Shown here: in pieces, positions 51,799-59,860 of the stretch | Numbering within the stretch: the first letter of the stretch is position 1 | How the letters are laid out: each line of letters starts with the position of its first letter | The notes under the pieces: model-generated | The model's input: only the letters and a program-made list of their open reading frames with translations | Database searches by the model: none | Told to the model about the DNA's origin: nothing | Position numbers and translations under genes: made by a program | Assembly: GCA_000720375.1 (NCBI GenBank) | Contig: JOAA01000020.1 | Span: 372,001 to 436,000, forward strand | DNA from: Rhodococcus rhodnii | GTDB lineage: Bacteria > Actinomycetota > Actinomycetes > Mycobacteriales > Pseudonocardiaceae | Length of the DNA: 64,000 nucleotides | Direction of reading: 5' to 3'

Positions 51799-52788
51799 GT
51801 GACCAAGGCCGCAGTGCTCTGCGGGCTCGGTGCATGGCTGCCGCCGAGGATCGTGCCGAACTCCGAACTCGCCGACACACTGGACACGTCGGACGAGTGG
51901 ATCACCACTCGGACCGGCGTGCGCGCCAGGCACATCGCCGACGCCGGAATGGCCACTTCGGACCTCGCGGTGCAAGCGGGCGAACGCGCACTGAAGTCCG
52001 CCGGTATGTCCAATGTCGACGCTGTGGTACTCGCGACGACCACACCGGATCACCCCTGCCCCGCCACGGCGCCGGCAGTCAGCGCACGACTGGGACTCGG
52101 CACCGTCGCCGCGTTCGACGTCAACGCTGTCTGCAGCGGTTTCCTGTACGGGCTGATGGTCGGCGCAGGCATGATCGCCACCGGCAACACGAGCAGTGTG
52201 CTGCTCATCGGAGCGGACACGTACTCCCGAATCCTGGACCCCACCGACCGGTCCACCAGGGTGATCTTCGGTGACGGCGCGGGCGCGGTCGTGCTTCGCG
52301 CGGGCGATCCTGCTGAACCTGGCGCGATCGGGCCGATCGATCTCGGCAGCGACGGTGACAACAGCCACCTGATCGCCATCGCGGCAGGCGGTTCACGTGA
52401 GCCGTTCCATGACGGCGGCGACCCGTACTTCCGGATGCGTGGCAAAGAAGTCTTCCGGCACGCGGTCGTCCGCATGACTCAGTCCGCGCAGAGCGTGCTG
52501 CGGCGGACGGACTGGCCGGATGGCCTTCCCGATCTGCTGGTCGCCCACCAAGCGAACGTCCGGATTGTGCACGCCGTCGCCGACCAGCTGGGCTTGCCGC
52601 GAGAGCGGTGCGCTATCCATCTCGACCGGGTCGGCAACACAGCCGCCGCGTCACTACCGCTCGCGCTGGCCGACGCCGTCACCACTCGACGGCTCACCGC
52701 GGGCACACGTGTCCTGTTGGCAAGCTTCGGCGGCGGCCTCACCTGGGGTGCCTGCGCACTTCGCTGGCCCGAGCTTTCCTTGACATGA
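51799..52788 (+). CDS. 3-oxoacyl-ACP synthase III-like (KAS III)
   Basis: Protein of 329 aa, GTG start one base after the P450 stop. The thiolase-fold triad is complete: Cys112 in NAVCSGFLYG, His250 in VAHQAN, and Asn in RVGNTAAAS. KAS III enzymes condense an acyl-CoA or acyl-thioester with malonyl-ACP, opening a fatty-acid-like chain; relatives act as acyltransferases in secondary metabolism. Next to its own ACP and KAS II, it probably starts or extends a dedicated acyl chain. No ketoreductase, dehydratase or enoyl reductase is encoded beside it, so reduction would borrow from primary metabolism, or the enzyme forms an ester or a beta-keto product. Confidence 0.9.
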   Translation: MTKAAVLCGLGAWLPPRIVPNSELADTLDTSDEWITTRTGVRARHIADAGMATSDLAVQAGERALKSAGMSNVDAVVLATTTPDHPCPATAPAVSARLGLGTVAAFDVNAVCSGFLYGLMVGAGMIATGNTSSVLLIGADTYSRILDPTDRSTRVIFGDGAGAVVLRAGDPAEPGAIGPIDLGSDGDNSHLIAIAAGGSREPFHDGGDPYFRMRGKEVFRHAVVRMTQSAQSVLRRTDWPDGLPDLLVAHQANVRIVHAVADQLGLPRERCAIHLDRVGNTAAASLPLALADAVTTRRLTAGTRVLLASFGGGLTWGACALRWPELSLT

Positions 52789-52799
52789 AGGAGAAAACC

Positions 52800-53045
52800 A
52801 TGGCCGACGCCACCTACGACCGCCTCGTCAAACTGCTGATCGACGTGATGGGCCTGGAGGACGACGAGGTCCAGCCGTCGAGCACGTTCACCGAGCTGGA
52901 CGTCGACTCGCTGGCCATGGTCGAACTGGTGCTCGCCGCCCAGAAGGAGTTCGGCGTCGAGATCGGGGAAGACGATCTCACCCCGGAGATGACGATCGAG
53001 CAGACCGCGCAGTTCCTCGAAGCGAAGGCCGTGCCGACACGATGA
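52800..53045 (+). CDS. discrete acyl carrier protein 1
   Basis: Protein of 81 aa. The ATG sits behind a clear AAGGAG, 11 bp after the KAS III stop. A four-helix ACP with phosphopantetheine site Ser37 in LDVDSLAMVEL and the acidic helix II typical of FAS/type II carriers. It overlaps the KAS II start (ATGA). Probable carrier for the acyl chain handled by the operon, loaded by FAAL2 or FAAL1. It could also carry the amino-acid-derived starter before transfer to PKS A. Confidence 0.92.
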   Translation: MADATYDRLVKLLIDVMGLEDDEVQPSSTFTELDVDSLAMVELVLAAQKEFGVEIGEDDLTPEMTIEQTAQFLEAKAVPTR

Positions 53046-54265
53046 GTACGTTCGACGCCGCGATCACCGGAGCCGGCTTGGTGACGTCCGCCGGGATCGG
53101 CGTACCCGAGGCATGGCAACGCATTTGCAAAGGTGCGGGGACGGCGGCGTCAGCGGTGCCCGCATTGGCAGGCACACCAGCCGATTTCGGATGCCAGGCG
53201 GCGGATTTCGACCCCATTCCCACGTTGGGTAAACGCAAGGCGTGGCGACTGGACCGCAGCAGCCAGTTCGCCGTCGCCGCCGCGGTCGAAGCGGTCGGTG
53301 ACGCGGGACTGACCGCGTCCGACTGGTCCGCGCCCCGGGTGGGCGTGGTGCTCGGCAACGGCATCGGTGGCGCGGCGACGTGGGAGAAGCAGCACCGGAC
53401 CCTGCTGGAAGAAGGCCCGAAGCAGGTGTCGGGGATGTTGATCCCGATGCTGTCGATCAACATGTCGGCCGGGTACGTGGCGATGCATCTCGGTGTGACC
53501 GGACCGAACTTCGTCACCGCGACCGCGTGCGCCTCCGGCACGACTGCGATCGGCATGGCGCGGGAACTGTTGCGCAGCAACGCATGCGATGTCGTGATCA
53601 CGGGCGGGACGGAAGCCTGTCTGGTCCCGTCCATTGTGGCGGGGTTCAGCCAGATGGGCGCGTTGTCCAAGAACGCGGACATCGAACGCGCGTCGCGTCC
53701 CTTCGACGCAGAACGGGACGGGTTCGTCGCCGCGGAAGGCGCTGCTGTCCTTGTGCTGGAACGGGTCGAAGACGCGGTCGCCCGCAATGCCAGGATCTAC
53801 GCCCGCGTCACCGGATACGGCGCTTCAGCTGACGCGCATCACGCGACCGCTCCGGATCCTGAAGGCGCGGGTGCGGAACTCGCGCTACGCTCGGCGTTGC
53901 GCGACGCGAATATCGGGCCTGCCGATGTCCAGCACGTCAACGCGCACGGCACGTCGACTCCGCTGAACGACATGGTGGAGAGCCGGATGATCCAGCGGGT
54001 GCTCGGCGACCGGCCCGCGGTGACGTCGATCAAAGGCGTTGTCGGCCATGCCCTCGGTGCCGCGGGCGCCATCGAAGCGGTGGCGACGGCGTTGTCGCTG
54101 CACCATTCTGTGATCCCGCCGACGGCCAATCTGACCAAACAGGACCCGGAAGTCGACCTCGACATCGTCGCCGGGGCGCCCCGGTCCGCGCCGATCGACG
54201 TGGCGGTCAGCAATTCCTTTGGCTTCGGCGGGCAGAACGCCGTGCTGGTTCTCGGCAAGGCGTGA
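53042..54265 (+). CDS. 3-oxoacyl-ACP synthase II-like (KAS II/FabF)
   Basis: Protein of 407 aa, full length for FabF. Catalytic Cys163 in TACASGTTA, His302 in NAHGTSTPLND and His336 in VVGHALGAAG, so the Cys-His-His set is intact. No chain-length-factor partner follows, unlike aromatic type II PKS. It would elongate an ACP-bound acyl chain with malonyl-ACP. Stop-start overlap with the ACP gene implies a fixed ratio and joint function. An elongating ketosynthase next to an activating FAAL suggests that an imported fatty acid is extended, or that a short chain from the KAS III is lengthened. Confidence 0.92.
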   Translation: MSTFDAAITGAGLVTSAGIGVPEAWQRICKGAGTAASAVPALAGTPADFGCQAADFDPIPTLGKRKAWRLDRSSQFAVAAAVEAVGDAGLTASDWSAPRVGVVLGNGIGGAATWEKQHRTLLEEGPKQVSGMLIPMLSINMSAGYVAMHLGVTGPNFVTATACASGTTAIGMARELLRSNACDVVITGGTEACLVPSIVAGFSQMGALSKNADIERASRPFDAERDGFVAAEGAAVLVLERVEDAVARNARIYARVTGYGASADAHHATAPDPEGAGAELALRSALRDANIGPADVQHVNAHGTSTPLNDMVESRMIQRVLGDRPAVTSIKGVVGHALGAAGAIEAVATALSLHHSVIPPTANLTKQDPEVDLDIVAGAPRSAPIDVAVSNSFGFGGQNAVLVLGKA

Positions 54266-54272
54266 TTCGAGC

Positions 54273-55934
54273 ATGGGGGAAACGTTGCTGGATGGCACCA
54301 CGTTGGCCGAGAGCCTGGCGGCCTTGAGCCGGTCGGCACCGGACTCGGTCGCGTTGTTCCCTTCGCATGGCCGGATCACCGCGGCGGAGCTGCACGAGTC
54401 CTCGATCCGGTCCGCGAACGCGTTTCTCGACGACGGAATCGAGCCAGGGGACGTCGTCGGTGTGCTCATGCCGACCACACCCAGCATCTTCAACACGTTG
54501 TTCGGATTGTGGCGCGCCGGCGCCGCGGTCAGTGTTCTTCCCGTTCAGGTCGGCTTCGGTGACGTGAGAGCGGTCGCACAACGACTGGCCTCGATCATCG
54601 CCACCGCGGGCATGCGTCACCTGGTGCTCGGCAACTCCTACGACAAGGTCGGCCACGCGTTGCGTGAACTCGTGCCCGCTCTGACGATCGTCGACCCGGA
54701 AGTCTCCGGCTCGGCGCGAGCACTGCCGGCGGTGGACGAAGACTCGCTGGCGATCGTGCAGTTCACCTCCGGCAGTACCAGTGCCCCCAAGGGAGTCATG
54801 CTGCCCCACCGGACCGCGATCGCCGGGCTGCGGGCATGCGTGGTGTCCGGGAACTTCAGCCCTGACGACGTGTTCGTCCAATGGGTACCGATGTATCACG
54901 ACATGGGCCTGATCGGCCTGATGTCGCACTGGCTCAACGGTGCCGACGTGCACGTGTTCAGCCCAGCGGAGTTCCTGCGGCGCCCGGAACGGCTGCTGCG
55001 GCACTTCGCCGAGCATCGTGGTACTGTCCTCACTGGACCGAACTTCTCGTACGACTACATGCTCGACGCGATCACCCCCGAGTTGCTCGCGACCCTGGAT
55101 CTTTCCTCGTGGCGCCTTGCATTCAACGGCGCCGAACCGGTCAGCGCCGCGACCGTGCGACGGTTCACCGATACGTTCGCTGCCTGCGGTGTGCGCGAGT
55201 CCGTGATGTATCCGGTGTACGGGATGGCCGAGGCAACGCTGTCGATCAGCTACCCCACGCCCGGTGATCCCGCGAAGATCATCACCATCGACCGGCAGGA
55301 ACTCGCGTCCAGCGGCGTGGCCCGGACAGTGCCCGAGGATCACCCGGACGCACGGGCCGCCGTGTCGGTCGGCCGCCCGGTACACGGCATCGGCGTCCGG
55401 ATCGTCGGCGAGGACGGCGAAATCCTTCCCCCGGGCATGCTCGGCGAAATACAGATCACCGGTGAGTCGGTGACCACCGGCTACTACCGGGCACCCGAGG
55501 CCACCGCGCGCACGTTCGACGGCGAATGGCTGCGGACCGGTGATCTCGGCTTCGAGCTGGCGGGTGAGCTGTACATCGGCGGGCGGATCAAGGAGATGGT
55601 GATCGTCCGCGGCCAGAACTTCTTCCCCGACGACGTCGAAGCGATCGCTAGCGCCGTCCCCGGTGTCTACAAGAGACGGTGCGTGGCGTTCTCCGACACC
55701 GACGAGTCCGGCACCGAACGGGTCGGCGTGATCGTCGAGGTCGCCGGATCCGGCTCACCGGACGCGGTCCGTGCCGAGGTCATCAGGCGGATCGCGGCGG
55801 AGCTGAGCCTGTCCGACGTGGACGTGCGCGTGGTGAAACCACGCTGGCTGACCAGGACGACAAGCGGGAAATGGCAACGGACGTTGGCGGGACGTCGAAC
55901 CTCCACTCTCGGCCGAAAGGACCACGGCAGATGA
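54273..55934 (+). CDS. fatty acyl-AMP ligase FAAL2
   Basis: Protein of 553 aa, starting at the ATG eight bases after the KAS II stop codon; a longer frame only overlaps KAS II. P-loop TSGSTSAPKG at ~165, FAAL motif YHDMGLIG at ~208, LRTGDLG, and Lys in TTSGKWQR at ~531. FAALs make acyl-AMP and pass the acyl group to a carrier protein. Two ACPs are encoded in the same operon, so the substrate path is short: free acid, acyl-AMP, acyl-ACP. It is a paralogue of FAAL1. Its stop overlaps the desaturase start (ATGA), coupling activation to desaturation. Acyl length and structure are not readable from sequence. Confidence 0.92.
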   Translation: MGETLLDGTTLAESLAALSRSAPDSVALFPSHGRITAAELHESSIRSANAFLDDGIEPGDVVGVLMPTTPSIFNTLFGLWRAGAAVSVLPVQVGFGDVRAVAQRLASIIATAGMRHLVLGNSYDKVGHALRELVPALTIVDPEVSGSARALPAVDEDSLAIVQFTSGSTSAPKGVMLPHRTAIAGLRACVVSGNFSPDDVFVQWVPMYHDMGLIGLMSHWLNGADVHVFSPAEFLRRPERLLRHFAEHRGTVLTGPNFSYDYMLDAITPELLATLDLSSWRLAFNGAEPVSAATVRRFTDTFAACGVRESVMYPVYGMAEATLSISYPTPGDPAKIITIDRQELASSGVARTVPEDHPDARAAVSVGRPVHGIGVRIVGEDGEILPPGMLGEIQITGESVTTGYYRAPEATARTFDGEWLRTGDLGFELAGELYIGGRIKEMVIVRGQNFFPDDVEAIASAVPGVYKRRCVAFSDTDESGTERVGVIVEVAGSGSPDAVRAEVIRRIAAELSLSDVDVRVVKPRWLTRTTSGKWQRTLAGRRTSTLGRKDHGR

Positions 55935-56818
55935 CAATGATCGACCAAGACCCGCTTGCGGAGTCAGGCGTGGACGCTGAGCCGACCCGACGGGTACCAC
56001 CCATCGAGGACAGCGAGATGCACAGCGCCTCCGTCTTCATCACCTACCAGCGGCAGACCTGGGAGATGTCCCAGATCCCGTGGGAGGACTTCCGGCCGGA
56101 CAAGGTCAAGCCCGAGTACATCGTCTTCGCCAAGGGCGCGATCATGGGCGAGTCGAACTCGGTGGCCGCCACCCACGGCCTGCTGGAGGAGTTCCGCGAC
56201 GACTACGACTTCTCGCAGTTCGCGTGCATCTGGGGCTACCAGGAGGTCCAGCACCACCTGGTGTTCCAGACGTGGCTGCAACTGGCCGGGCACGCGGTGT
56301 CGTTCGACAAGATCGCGGTGATGCGTGAACCGTACCCACCGGGGGTGACCAAGGCCGCCAGCCTCGCCACCAACATCATCTGCGAGGTGCTGACCAACCA
56401 CATGTACAAGTGCGTCAGCCGGGCCGTCGAGGAGCCGGTGATCGCCGCGATCATGCGCCGTGCCAGCGGTGACGAAGCACGGCACGCCAGGGAGTTCGCC
56501 TACTACACCAAGCGCAGGCTCGCCTCGCACCCCGAGGAGACCCAGTCGGTGCTGGAGACGCTGTACCTGTACATGGGAACGACACGCGAGATGTATCGCC
56601 ATCCGGTGAGCCGGTTCAAGGGCCACCTGAAGGAGCTGGAAGGCCACGAGACGATCGACGAGGTGTTCCGCTTCTTCGCCGAGGTCGACGAGGGCGGCAA
56701 GGAGTGGGAACGCTGCTGCGAGCAGCTGTTCACGTACTTCACCGACGTCACCGGGCACCAGCTGAGCAAGATGAGCCACGTCCGCAGGGCGATCAGCGAA
56801 CTCGCCGACGCGTCATGA
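55931..56818 (+). CDS. acyl-ACP desaturase-like diiron protein 1
   Basis: Protein of 295 aa with a ferritin-like helical bundle. Ligand set Glu74 (MGESNS), Glu105-x-x-His108 (QEVQHH), Glu152 (ICEVLTNHM) and Glu182-x-x-His185 (DEARHA). The spacing (31, 47 and 30 residues) is close to that of plant stearoyl-ACP desaturase (38, 53 and 33). Soluble diiron desaturases of this family act on ACP-bound chains, and ACP genes lie on both sides. Starts and stops overlap with FAAL2 and the thioesterase (ATGA at both junctions). It would insert a double bond or hydroxyl group into the carrier-bound chain. N-oxygenase or other diiron chemistry is possible, because the family is functionally broad. Confidence 0.78.
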   Translation: MTMIDQDPLAESGVDAEPTRRVPPIEDSEMHSASVFITYQRQTWEMSQIPWEDFRPDKVKPEYIVFAKGAIMGESNSVAATHGLLEEFRDDYDFSQFACIWGYQEVQHHLVFQTWLQLAGHAVSFDKIAVMREPYPPGVTKAASLATNIICEVLTNHMYKCVSRAVEEPVIAAIMRRASGDEARHAREFAYYTKRRLASHPEETQSVLETLYLYMGTTREMYRHPVSRFKGHLKELEGHETIDEVFRFFAEVDEGGKEWERCCEQLFTYFTDVTGHQLSKMSHVRRAISELADAS

Positions 56819-57336
56819 CCGCCGTCGCAGGCGAGCCGATCGAGCTGCCGTGGCTGGACTTCCCCCGGTTCCGGTGTTTCGGGTGCTCCCCGGCCAACCC
56901 GATCGGCCTCGCGCTGAAGTTCCACCGCACCGAGTCCGGTGAAGTCGCCGCGCGCACAACGTTTTCCGCCGAGTACGCGTCCTATCCGGGCATCGTGCAC
57001 GGCGGGATCGTGAACGTCCTCGTCGACGAGGTGATGGGCGACATGATCGCGATCGAGCAAGGTCTGCTCGCGTTCTCGATCACGTTGCGCACCACCATGT
57101 TGCTGCCGCTGCGAATTGGTACGGAGTACGTGACCACAGCCCGGGTCACGGGCACCGGCAACGGGAAGATCCGGACCGAGGCCGACGTCACCGGCCCGGA
57201 CGGCGAGGTGCACATGATGGCTTCCGCGGTGTACCAACCGATCCGATCCGACCAGGCGCGCGAGCTGATGGGCATCGGCGACGACGAATTCGACCAGATC
57301 AAGCACTACTTCGACCACCAGATTGGACAGTCATGA
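56815..57336 (+). CDS. hotdog-fold thioesterase (PaaI/4HBT type)
   Basis: Protein of 173 aa, start overlapping the preceding stop (ATGA). The hotdog helix stretch GIVHGGIVNVLVDEVMG at ~58-75 carries the HGG turn and an acidic residue (Asp-Glu) in the catalytic position of PaaI-type enzymes. A small Cys-containing motif (FRCFGCSPANPIGL) opens the protein, as in many actinobacterial members. It would release the acyl chain from ACP or edit misloaded thioesters. Given that FAAL2 activates free acids in the same operon, editing or recycling is as likely as product release. Confidence 0.85.
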   Translation: MTAVAGEPIELPWLDFPRFRCFGCSPANPIGLALKFHRTESGEVAARTTFSAEYASYPGIVHGGIVNVLVDEVMGDMIAIEQGLLAFSITLRTTMLLPLRIGTEYVTTARVTGTGNGKIRTEADVTGPDGEVHMMASAVYQPIRSDQARELMGIGDDEFDQIKHYFDHQIGQS

Positions 57337-57593
57337 CCATCTCCAGCCGCGAACAGGTCGCCGAGATCGTCCGGGGTTTCGTCGCGGGCGAGCTGAACAT
57401 CGACCAGGCCCAGCTCAAGGACGACACCGTGCTGAAGGAGCTGCCGGGCGCCGACTCGGTCCGGCTGCTGCGCATCGTGTCCAAACTGGAGCGGCACTGC
57501 GAGACCGAGTTCGACGACGAGGACATCTTCTCCTCCACCACCCTCGACGACCTGGTCACCTTGGTGCACGGGTACGTGGCCGCCGGGGTCTGA
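57333..57593 (+). CDS. discrete acyl carrier protein 2 (atypical)
   Basis: Protein of 86 aa, ATG overlapping the thioesterase stop. The probable phosphopantetheine site is Ser42 in PGADSVRLLRIV, where carriers normally have GxDSLxxVEL, so residues after the Ser differ from ACP1. It is acidic in helix III (FDDEDIFSS). A second carrier in one operon suggests that two acyl chains, or two stages of one chain, are kept apart: one ACP for elongation and one for desaturation and methylation. It is followed after one base by the methyltransferase. Confidence 0.85.
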   Translation: MTISSREQVAEIVRGFVAGELNIDQAQLKDDTVLKELPGADSVRLLRIVSKLERHCETEFDDEDIFSSTTLDDLVTLVHGYVAAGV

Positions 57594-57594
57594 C

Positions 57595-58455
57595 GTGACG
57601 CTCTCGGACACCACACGTGCGACCAACCAGCACTACGAGCTGCCCGCCGGACTCTTCACCGCCTATCTCGACCGCAGGCTGAAGTACAGCTCAGGCCTGT
57701 TCGAGAGTCCGGAAACGACACTGGACGACGCCCAGACCGCCAAACTCCATTTCGTGGCACGGCAACTGGGCATCTCCGGCGGCGAGCACGTGCTGGACGT
57801 CGGCTGCGGATGGGGCAGCCTGATCCTCTTCATGGCTGTCGAATTCGGGTGCACCGCAACGGGTGTGACCCCGTCCGCGACCCAGGTCGAGCACATCACC
57901 AAGCAAGCCGAACGTCTCGGTGTCGCCGACCGCATCCACCTGCGGCACGGTTCGTTCTCCGACATCGATGTCAGCGAACGGTTCGACGCGGTGACCATGC
58001 TCGGCTCGATCATCCACATGCCGAACCAGACCGAAGTGCTGACCAAGGCATACGGACTGTTGCACCGTGGCGGCAGCCTGTACCTGTCCGAAAGCTGCTT
58101 TCGCAACAAGGCGACCTACGACGAGTTCGCCGACCGGCCCGGCACAATGCACGTGACCGAAGGCATCTTCGGCTTCGCCGACATGGTCCCGGTGTCCTCA
58201 TTGGTGGAAAGCATCGAGTCGGCGGGCTTCAGCCTGACCGGTCTGACCGACCTGACCGCGCACTACCACGAGACCATCGCCCGCTGGGAAGAGAACGCAC
58301 TGTCCAATCGGGACGAGATCGAACGGATCCTGCCGGGCTACTTCGAGCCCCTGGTGCGTTACCTGCGTACGGCCAACGCGGGCTGGGGCTACACCAGCAA
58401 GCACTACGGCCTGACCGCGCAGAAGACCCGGCTCGGGCCGAAGGGAATGCCGTGA
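57595..58455 (+). CDS. cyclopropane-fatty-acid-synthase-type SAM methyltransferase
   Basis: Protein of 286 aa, GTG start one base after ACP2. The SAM motif I LDVGCGWGS sits at ~66-74. N-terminal family signs are NQHYELPAGLF, YLDRRLKYSSG and LDDAQTAKL, as in CFA synthase and mycolic-acid cyclopropane/methoxy synthases. Length fits the mycobacterial subfamily, without the long N-terminal domain of E. coli Cfa. These enzymes add the SAM methyl to a double bond, giving a cyclopropane or a methyl branch. Lying between two desaturase genes, it probably acts on the new double bond of a carrier-bound chain. C-methylation of another electrophilic or enol substrate is possible. Confidence 0.87.
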   Translation: MTLSDTTRATNQHYELPAGLFTAYLDRRLKYSSGLFESPETTLDDAQTAKLHFVARQLGISGGEHVLDVGCGWGSLILFMAVEFGCTATGVTPSATQVEHITKQAERLGVADRIHLRHGSFSDIDVSERFDAVTMLGSIIHMPNQTEVLTKAYGLLHRGGSLYLSESCFRNKATYDEFADRPGTMHVTEGIFGFADMVPVSSLVESIESAGFSLTGLTDLTAHYHETIARWEENALSNRDEIERILPGYFEPLVRYLRTANAGWGYTSKHYGLTAQKTRLGPKGMP

Positions 58456-59279
58456 AGCTGGACCCCGCACTGATGCGGGACCTCACGGCGACAGCGGTAA
58501 CCCGTGGGGCACAACGACAGTGGACGATCGAGGACGTGGACTGGGCGGCGCTGCGCCCGGAGAACCTGACCCAGACGGACACCTCGGTGGTCAGGTTCAT
58601 CACGTTCATCGAGGACCACATCCCCGGGTACCTGACGTACTTCCTGGACCAGTTCCCGGTCCGTGGCGAAGAGCTGGACATCGAGGACTTCTGCTTCAAC
58701 CGGGAGTATTTCCGGTTCCTGATCGCGTGGGCGTACGACGAGGAACGGCACGCGTCCGTGCTGACCAAGTATCAGGTCGAGGCCGGGATCAACACCCCGG
58801 ACGCGCTGATGCGTGAGCTGGCCGAGGAGGGCCGGAAGCAGTTCTCGCTGCCGTATGAGCACCCCGTGCAGGCGTTCACGTACACGCTTGTCCAGGAAAA
58901 GGCGACGCAACTGTTCTACCAGCAGTTCCGGACCGTGGTGACCGAGCCGGTGCTCCGGGATCTGCTGAACAGGCTGGCACGGGACGAGGCTCGGCATTTC
59001 GCTTTTTACTCGAATCTTGTCGGGCAGTACATCGAGCGGCACGGACTTGCCGCGACCGTTCCCGATCTCAAGGACGTGCTCGGGACGTTCCGGATGCCGC
59101 TCGCGGACACGCTCAAGGGGTATTGGCGTTGGTCGCTGCAGGTCGCTGACACCGCGGGCTATGACCACACGGAGGCTTACGAGTCGTTGGTGCGGCTGGT
59201 CAAGGGGTTCACCGGGAGCAGCGGCGAGGCGTCGACCACGGATCTCGCCACCTTCGTGGATCAGATCCGTCAGGTTTGA
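58452..59279 (+). CDS. acyl-ACP desaturase-like diiron protein 2
   Basis: Protein of 275 aa, GTG overlapping the methyltransferase stop (GTGA). Candidate ligands are Glu54 (FIEDH), Glu97-x-x-His100 (DEERHA), Glu149 (VQEKAT) and Glu179-x-x-His182 (DEARHF). The last two pairs resemble the E-x-x-H boxes of plant-type stearoyl-ACP desaturase more closely than those of diiron protein 1. It is the last gene of the operon. Two non-identical desaturase-type proteins suggest two oxidations of the chain, at different positions or at different stages (before and after methylation). A partnership in which only one is catalytic cannot be excluded. Confidence 0.78.
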   Translation: MKLDPALMRDLTATAVTRGAQRQWTIEDVDWAALRPENLTQTDTSVVRFITFIEDHIPGYLTYFLDQFPVRGEELDIEDFCFNREYFRFLIAWAYDEERHASVLTKYQVEAGINTPDALMRELAEEGRKQFSLPYEHPVQAFTYTLVQEKATQLFYQQFRTVVTEPVLRDLLNRLARDEARHFAFYSNLVGQYIERHGLAATVPDLKDVLGTFRMPLADTLKGYWRWSLQVADTAGYDHTEAYESLVRLVKGFTGSSGEASTTDLATFVDQIRQV

Positions 59280-59386
59280 GCGCTGTGAAGTGGTCCATGC
59301 GACGTAGAGATCTGGCGACGATGGCGAACTTCGAGGTGGTCTGACCGTTGGTACGGTGGTGAGCCGTACCGAAAGGGGTCAGAGGG

Positions 59387-59860
59387 TTGTCAACCGAAGG
59401 CCTGACCGTCGACGAGGCCATCAGGGCGATGCTGCTGCTCATGCCGAGGGTCGCGGCGCGGCTCAAGCGCATCAGGGTCCCGGTGCAGCTGCAGTCGATG
59501 AACCTGGCGCCCCGGCACCTGTCGATGCTGTCCTACCTGGTGTTCGACGGCCCGATGACGGTCAACCAGCTCGCCGCGCGCTTGGAGGTGGCGCCGACCA
59601 CGGTCAGCCTCATGGTCAGTGACCTGAGCAAACATGGCGCCGTCGACCGCAGGAGCGACCCGGCCGACCGGCGGCGCACGATCGTGGCGATCACCGACGA
59701 CCCGGAGACCCGCACGGCGATCAACGACTGGCTGGCCAACGGCGCGGTGGCGTGGCAGAAGGCGTTCGAACCGCTCTCCCCGGAGGACCGCGCGATGTTC
59801 GTGCGCACGATCGAGGCTTACGAGGGCAGCGCCGCGATTTCCAGCGAGGACAAGGGCTGA
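59387..59860 (+). CDS. MarR-family transcriptional regulator
   Basis: Protein of 157 aa from a TTG start with GAAAGGGG upstream. Winged-helix core: PMTVNQLAARLEVAPTTVSLM followed by the wing DRRSDPADRRRTIV. It lies 107 bp after the acyl operon in the same direction, so it may belong to the cluster or mark its edge. The upstream gap contains a short symmetric stretch GTACGGTGGTGAGCCGTAC around 59351-59369, a possible operator. Its 3' end overlaps the convergent gene at 59818 by 43 bp. Ligand and targets unknown. Confidence 0.85.
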   Translation: MSTEGLTVDEAIRAMLLLMPRVAARLKRIRVPVQLQSMNLAPRHLSMLSYLVFDGPMTVNQLAARLEVAPTTVSLMVSDLSKHGAVDRRSDPADRRRTIVAITDDPETRTAINDWLANGAVAWQKAFEPLSPEDRAMFVRTIEAYEGSAAISSEDKG

